Below are positions 6,161-10,167 of a stretch of 10,167 nucleotides of DNA, piece after piece; the stretch's first letter is position 1, and every line of letters starts with the position of its first letter. The stretch comes from an uncultured Clostridium sp. Its GTDB lineage: Bacteria > Bacillota > Clostridia > Lachnospirales > Lachnospiraceae. Position numbers and translations under genes: made by a program. The DNA lies in NCBI GenBank assembly GCA_958442925.1, contig CAUCIO010000078.1:1-10167 (forward strand), written 5' to 3'. The notes below the pieces were generated by a model. That model was not told where the DNA came from. It worked only from the letters and a program-made list of their open reading frames with translations, and ran no database searches.

Positions 6161-6712
6161 TTACTCTAAATTGCTGTGATTTCTGAACATCTCTTCTCCC
6201 GTAATGTGAAACCGATCCATCAGAAGAAGTACCATCGTATCGCAAAGAATACCGGCGCTTTGTTCAAACAGGGTCCCCATTGGCTGTACAGAACAACCCT
6301 TCACCTGATCTTTCCTGTCTGCCTTCACTATTACGGCCGCATCACACAAGTCTGAAAGGGAGGAGTGTGGAGATGCTGTCACTGCCAATACCAAAGCCCC
6401 TGCTTTTTTGGCTTTTTTTCCATGTTCCAGAAGCACAGGCGTTTCCCCTGAACCGCTGAGTATAATCAAAATATCCTTTGAGGTAATAGCCGGAGCTGTC
6501 GCTTCCCCTACTACACTTGCCAAAAATCCCATTTGAGCCAGCCGCATGGCAAACCCTTCCGCCTGGAGACGGCTTCTTCCCGCCCCATCGCAGAAAATCC
6601 TGTTTTCTCTGCTAAGGCAGGCCACAAATCCAGTTACTTCTTTTTCATCGATTCCCTGCAGCGCCCGGTTCAGCTCTCCGAGCACCTCTTTTGCTGTCCT
6701 GGCGTATTCCAT
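6161..6712 (-). CDS. hxlB: 6-phospho-3-hexuloisomerase-like SIS-domain protein (HxlB family)
   Basis: Single SIS-domain sugar-phosphate isomerase of 183 residues, the typical HxlB/PHI length. Known members convert D-arabino-3-hexulose 6-phosphate to fructose 6-phosphate. Motifs: phosphate-contact GAGRSR (43-48), FAMRLAQMGF (54-63), VVGEATAPAI (67-76), SGSGET (86-91) and the family-typical QPMGTLFEQSA (143-153), whose Glu is expected at the active site. Most homologs as I recall read GAGRSG; here the last residue is Arg48. The gene is 50 bases after the permease with an AGAGGA ribosome binding site. The normal partner 3-hexulose-6-phosphate synthase is not in the window. Its place between a CUT2 importer and a TIM-barrel epimerase points to a hexose or rare-sugar pathway rather than formaldehyde fixation, which is an inference. 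Confidence 0.85.
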   Translation of the reverse strand: MEYARTAKEVLGELNRALQGIDEKEVTGFVACLSRENRIFCDGAGRSRLQAEGFAMRLAQMGFLASVVGEATAPAITSKDILIILSGSGETPVLLEHGKKAKKAGALVLAVTASPHSSLSDLCDAAVIVKADRKDQVKGCSVQPMGTLFEQSAGILCDTMVLLLMDRFHITGEEMFRNHSNLE

Positions 6713-6762
6713 TCTGTATTTTCCTCTTTTACTTCTTTTTCGGCATGTTTCTGAAGCATATT

Positions 6763-7752
6763 CTACGCTCGCTTCAGTTTTCTGATTAAATCAGAAGCTG
6801 TTCCGCCTGATTTGATAAAGTCGATATAAACAGCAATCAGAATTACAATTCCCTGAACTACATACTGCCAGGAGGAGTCAATACCTAACAGGTTCATTCC
6901 ATTTTTCAAAATACCGATCACAATTACGCCAATTACTGTTCCGGAAATGCTTCCCTTGCCTCCGCTCATACTGGTTCCTCCCAGCACAACTGCAGCAATG
7001 GCATCCATCTCCGCGCTGTCTCCCATAATCATTGTAGCCGTAAAGGTTCTTCCCACTGTCAGCACTCCTGCCAGAGACGCCAGAAAGCCGCTGAAGGCAA
7101 ACACAAAAAATGTAACTTTTTTTACATTAATACCCGAATACTCTGCCGCTGTCTTGTTTCCTCCTACTGCATAAATGTGACGCCCAAGCTTCGTTCTGTT
7201 TAAAATAAAGGAAGATACAATAATCACAGCGATAATCAGATAAAGCTGAATGGGAAGTCCCAGAATTTCTCCCATTCCCCAGAAGGTATACGCATCGTCT
7301 AAAACGGCAATCGTCTGAGCGTGGGTATAAATTCTGGCAATTCCCCGGCCAATATTCATCGCAGCCAGCGTTACAATAAAAGCTGGAATCGTAGTTCTTG
7401 AAACTACAAGTCCATTAAACGCTCCAATCAGGGTTCCAAAGAAAATTCCAATCAAAATTCCCACTGGAACAGGTAATCCAAGCCAGGTGATCATTCCTGC
7501 ACTGATACACCCTGAAACAGCAATCACAGAACCTACTGACAGGTCAATGCCCCCTAAAAGGATGACAAAGGTCATACCGCAGGCCAGGTATAAATTAATA
7601 GTAATCTGCCTTACCACATTGAAAAAGTTCGTTACTGTGGCAAATTTATCTGTCAGGAACGTAAGTCCCACACAGAGGATCAAAAGGCCCATCAGAATGC
7701 CGAAGTTCATTTTAATTGTGTTTACTGCTGACTGCCCCCACTTATGTTTCAT
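6763..7752 (-). CDS. CUT2 sugar ABC transporter permease (RbsC-like)
   Basis: Inner-membrane permease of 329 residues, close to the length of RbsC, with about eight to ten hydrophobic segments. The family signature GGIDLSVGS (67-75), GRHIYAVGGN (190-199), the cytoplasmic ATPase-coupling stretch LGGTSMSGGKGS (257-268) and a basic C-terminus (LIRKLKRA) are all present. The start at 7752 is chosen over an in-frame Met at 7815 because AGAGGTGA lies directly upstream and the longer form would overlap the ATPase gene by 50 bases with a non-hydrophobic, poorly conserved extension. It follows the ATPase stop by 13 bases, implying tight co-translation. Confidence 0.93.
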   Translation of the reverse strand: MKHKWGQSAVNTIKMNFGILMGLLILCVGLTFLTDKFATVTNFFNVVRQITINLYLACGMTFVILLGGIDLSVGSVIAVSGCISAGMITWLGLPVPVGILIGIFFGTLIGAFNGLVVSRTTIPAFIVTLAAMNIGRGIARIYTHAQTIAVLDDAYTFWGMGEILGLPIQLYLIIAVIIVSSFILNRTKLGRHIYAVGGNKTAAEYSGINVKKVTFFVFAFSGFLASLAGVLTVGRTFTATMIMGDSAEMDAIAAVVLGGTSMSGGKGSISGTVIGVIVIGILKNGMNLLGIDSSWQYVVQGIVILIAVYIDFIKSGGTASDLIRKLKRA

Positions 7753-7765
7753 CTCTGTCACCTCT

Positions 7766-9256
7766 TTATAATTCCTTTGTGGATAATTCCATAATACGCT
7801 CCTGGGTAAATTCATCCCTGGAAAGTACGCCTGTCGTCCGCCCCTGGTTCATCACCACAATCCGGTCGCACATATTGATAAGCTCCGGCATCTCAGAAGA
7901 GATAAATATCACAGACAGGCCCTCTGCTGTCAGGCGATCAATCAAATGATAAATATCCGCCTTTGTCTTTACGTCAATTCCCCTGGTCGGCTCATCTAAA
8001 ATCAGGATTTTCTTTGTAGCAAGAAGCCAGCGGCTGATAATTACCTTTTGCTGGTTGCCTCCGCTCAGCCTGCCAATAGGCTGCTCAATTCCGGTATATT
8101 TTGTCTCCATAACCTGATCCACATACGTGTGAATCAGAGACAGTTCTTTCTCCCTGCTGTATGTTCCGCCCTTTAAAAACTGATCCAGCACTTCGATAGT
8201 AGTGTTAAAGCGTATTCCCTGCACAGAGAAAATTCCTTCTTTTTTTCTGTCCTCCGGAACCAGTCCAATGCCATAGTTCATAGCATCCTTCACATTCCTT
8301 ATCTGAGCCTTTTTCCCATCTGCGAAAATTTCTCCTGCATCTTTTTTTCTGAGCCCAAACAAGGCCTCCATGGTTTCCGAACGGCCTGAACCTACCAGAC
8401 CGGAAAATCCCAGTACCTCTCCTTTTTTCAGTTCAAAGGAAACGTCCCTGACTTCCTTTCCCGCTGCCAGATGGCTGACAGAAAGTACAGTCTCCTCTCT
8501 GGAATGATTATGCTTATCATACAGATCTCCCAGAGAACGTCCTACCATTAAGCTTACCAGATGATCATGAATCGTATTTTTTGTTACAACTGTATCAATA
8601 TACTCTCCATCCCGCATCACTGTAATCCGGTCTGCAATCGCATCCAGCTCTGACATTCGATGACTGATATAGATAATGCCGACCCCTTTTTCCTTCAGCC
8701 GTCGAATTGCTTTAAACAAAACTTCCACTTCTGTGTCCGTCAGGGAAGAGGTAGGCTCATCCATTACAATAATTTTAGCACCGAAGGAGATTGCTCTTGC
8801 AATCTCCACCATCTGCTGTTTCGCAATATTGAGCCTCCCCACCTGTTCCTCCGGCTGAATATCTAACTCCATTTCTTTCAGAAAGGCGGCTGTATCCCGA
8901 TTCATTTTCTCTGTATCTACAGTCCCTCGTTTTGTTTTTGGCTCCTGTCCCAGGAAAATATTCTCCGCCACAGTCATGTAGGGAATCAGCATCAGTTCCT
9001 GGTGAATCACACGGATTCCATGGTTCCTGGCGCTCTCCACACTTGTTATCTCTGTCTTATTTCCCTCAATGTAAATCGTTCCTTCATCCTTTGTGTAAGC
9101 ACCGCCAAGTATCTTAATCAGAGTGGATTTTCCTGCTCCGTTCTCTCCTAAAAGAGCGTGTACCTCCCCGTGCTTCACAGTCAGTTCCACACGGTTCAGT
9201 ACTCTGACTCCTGAGAAGGATTTGGAAATTCCCTCCATCCTCAGTAATTCTTCCAT
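7766..9256 (-). CDS. CUT2 sugar ABC transporter ATP-binding protein (RbsA-like, two ABC domains)
   Basis: Cytoplasmic energising subunit of 496 residues with tandem ABC domains, as in RbsA, XylG and MglA. Domain 1 has Walker A GENGAGKST (37-45), a weak signature LNIAKQQ (142-148), Walker B IIVMDEP (162-168) and switch His in SHR (199). Domain 2 has the degenerate Walker A GLVGSGRSE lacking the Lys (286-294), a canonical signature LSGGNQQK (397-404) and Walker B LILDEP (418-423). This asymmetry, with one composite canonical ATPase site, is normal for the family. The ATG at 9256 has AGGAG nine bases upstream and lies 40 bases after the binding-protein stop. Substrate cannot be deduced from this subunit. 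Confidence 0.95.
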   Translation of the reverse strand: MEELLRMEGISKSFSGVRVLNRVELTVKHGEVHALLGENGAGKSTLIKILGGAYTKDEGTIYIEGNKTEITSVESARNHGIRVIHQELMLIPYMTVAENIFLGQEPKTKRGTVDTEKMNRDTAAFLKEMELDIQPEEQVGRLNIAKQQMVEIARAISFGAKIIVMDEPTSSLTDTEVEVLFKAIRRLKEKGVGIIYISHRMSELDAIADRITVMRDGEYIDTVVTKNTIHDHLVSLMVGRSLGDLYDKHNHSREETVLSVSHLAAGKEVRDVSFELKKGEVLGFSGLVGSGRSETMEALFGLRKKDAGEIFADGKKAQIRNVKDAMNYGIGLVPEDRKKEGIFSVQGIRFNTTIEVLDQFLKGGTYSREKELSLIHTYVDQVMETKYTGIEQPIGRLSGGNQQKVIISRWLLATKKILILDEPTRGIDVKTKADIYHLIDRLTAEGLSVIFISSEMPELINMCDRIVVMNQGRTTGVLSRDEFTQERIMELSTKEL

Positions 9257-9296
9257 TCTCTGCCGCTCCTTGTCCGTATCTCTTAAACGCTGTTTC

Positions 9297-10167
9297 TTAC
9301 TGCCATCCTGCGTTCAGATACTCAGCAATATTCTCACTGTCGATTGTAAAAGCCGGCACGTCAATCTGGAACTGCTCCGGCTCCTGACCTGCCAGAATTT
9401 CTTTAACTGTCTCGTAGCACTGAGTTCCAATCTTAATCGGTGACTGCGCTGCTGTCATCCGGTAGATACTTCCTTCCTTGGCAATTACCTGCTTTGCCTC
9501 CGGAGCTCCGTCTACACCATAGATAGCTACGTCGGCTCCTGATGTCATGCAGGCTGCATAAGCGCCCATACCCGCCTGATCGTTGATGGAGAAAATCGCA
9601 TCTAAATCTGGATGAGCCTGTAAAATATCACTTGTAATATTCTGTCCTTTCTCAACAGTTCCCTCTGCATCAAAGGTTTCCACAATCTCAAATCCCTTGC
9701 CTTCAATTGTCTCTAAGAAACCTTTCTCTCTGTCAACACAGGCACTGTTAGCCGGATAGTTAAGCACAGCAATCTTTCCGCCGTCTGGAAAATCCTCCAG
9801 CATGGCCTCTCCGCACAGCTTGCCCGCCTGAATATTATCAGTAGCTACATACGCGTCTACCAGATCCAGGTTGCCTACTGCAGAGTCAAAATTGACTACT
9901 GGAATTCCTGCCTCGTCCAGTTTCTGAAGTGCCGGTTCAATCGCATCTTTATCAACCGGATTTAAAAATACTGCGTCTACGTCCTGAGCAATAAAATCTT
10001 CTACTACCTGAAGCTGTTTTGTACTGTCCTGCTGCGCGTCTACTACAACTGTTTTATTTCCTTCTGCCTCAGCCGCTTTTGTGATGGAATCAGCTACTGT
10101 CTTAAAGAAATCAGACTCAATCCAGTAAGTAACTCCAAAGGTCATTCCTCCCTCAGAAGCTGTATCT
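9297..10167 (-). CDS. Sugar ABC transporter substrate-binding protein, 5'-truncated by the window edge
   Basis: Extracellular, probably lipid-anchored, type-1 periplasmic-binding-protein fold (RbsB-like, Peripla_BP_4). The frame stays open to the window edge; the residues before the first visible Met (DTASEGG) look like the low-complexity linker after a lipoprotein cysteine, so that Met is not the true start and the signal peptide lies outside. Numbering from it: GVTYWIESDFF (4-14), VFLNPVDKDAI (59-69), IPVVNFDSAV (81-90), NSACVDREKGF (133-143), SINDQAGMGA (186-195), GVDGAP (210-215) and AAQSP (232-236). Against E. coli RbsB from memory, the ribose-contact Asp of GFDG, the Gln of AQLP and one Arg (DREKG) are retained, but the Arg of LDRQ is Ser88. 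Ribose itself is therefore unlikely. It heads the importer operon as visible. Confidence 0.93.
   Translation of the reverse strand, partial: DTASEGGMTFGVTYWIESDFFKTVADSITKAAEAEGNKTVVVDAQQDSTKQLQVVEDFIAQDVDAVFLNPVDKDAIEPALQKLDEAGIPVVNFDSAVGNLDLVDAYVATDNIQAGKLCGEAMLEDFPDGGKIAVLNYPANSACVDREKGFLETIEGKGFEIVETFDAEGTVEKGQNITSDILQAHPDLDAIFSINDQAGMGAYAACMTSGADVAIYGVDGAPEAKQVIAKEGSIYRMTAAQSPIKIGTQCYETVKEILAGQEPEQFQIDVPAFTIDSENIAEYLNAGWQ

Noticed and set aside
7753..7815. 21-residue N-terminal extension of the permease
   Set aside because: It overlaps the ATPase gene, and a good SD precedes the internal Met at 7752.

Overview
The window looks like a carbohydrate or polyol catabolism island from a Firmicute, most likely a gut-type Clostridia/Lachnospiraceae relative. 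This is inferred from strong AGGAGG-type ribosome binding sites, sigma-A-like promoters (TTGGCA-17-TATAAT), a TTG start, AT-rich leaders, a Bacillota-style short EutH, and moderate GC content by eye. All nine genes lie on the minus strand, so transcription runs from the right end of the window to the left. No mobile element, CRISPR array, tRNA or rRNA was seen.

Upstream unit (window end to about 5210): a 5'-truncated type-1 sugar-binding protein, a two-domain RbsA-type ATPase and an RbsC-type permease form a complete CUT2 ABC importer. Next come a SIS-domain 6-phospho-3-hexuloisomerase-like protein (HxlB family) and a TIM-barrel sugar isomerase/epimerase with a full Glu-Asp-His-Glu metal tetrad. 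The unit ends in a strong terminator: an 11-bp stem, a GAAA tetraloop and a T-run. The usual HxlB partner, hexulose-6-phosphate synthase, is not in the window, nor is any dehydrogenase.

Middle and downstream units (about 5151 to 1): a EutH-family membrane protein (copy 1) with its own promoter; a DeoR/GlpR-type repressor with a nearly identical promoter; then a long AT-rich intergenic region leading to a second EutH-family protein (copy 2, about 90% identical to copy 1 by hand count) and a glycerol-kinase-like FGGY kinase that starts with TTG. A Shine-Dalgarno sequence at the left edge suggests the operon continues out of the window.

How the parts may work together: the ABC importer brings in a sugar or polyol, and the epimerase and the SIS isomerase rearrange the keto-sugar or its phosphate toward central metabolism. 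The EutH-like proteins may be a second uptake route feeding the FGGY kinase, under the DeoR-type regulator. No other ethanolamine gene (eutA/B/C, shell proteins, two-component system) is visible. The kinase has Gly where glycerol kinases have the substrate-binding Arg. Both points suggest the EutH/kinase pair may act on something other than the textbook substrates. The most interesting signals are the EutH-DeoR-EutH arrangement with a divergent copy 1, the shared 29-bp promoter with an embedded inverted repeat, and the altered kinase pocket.
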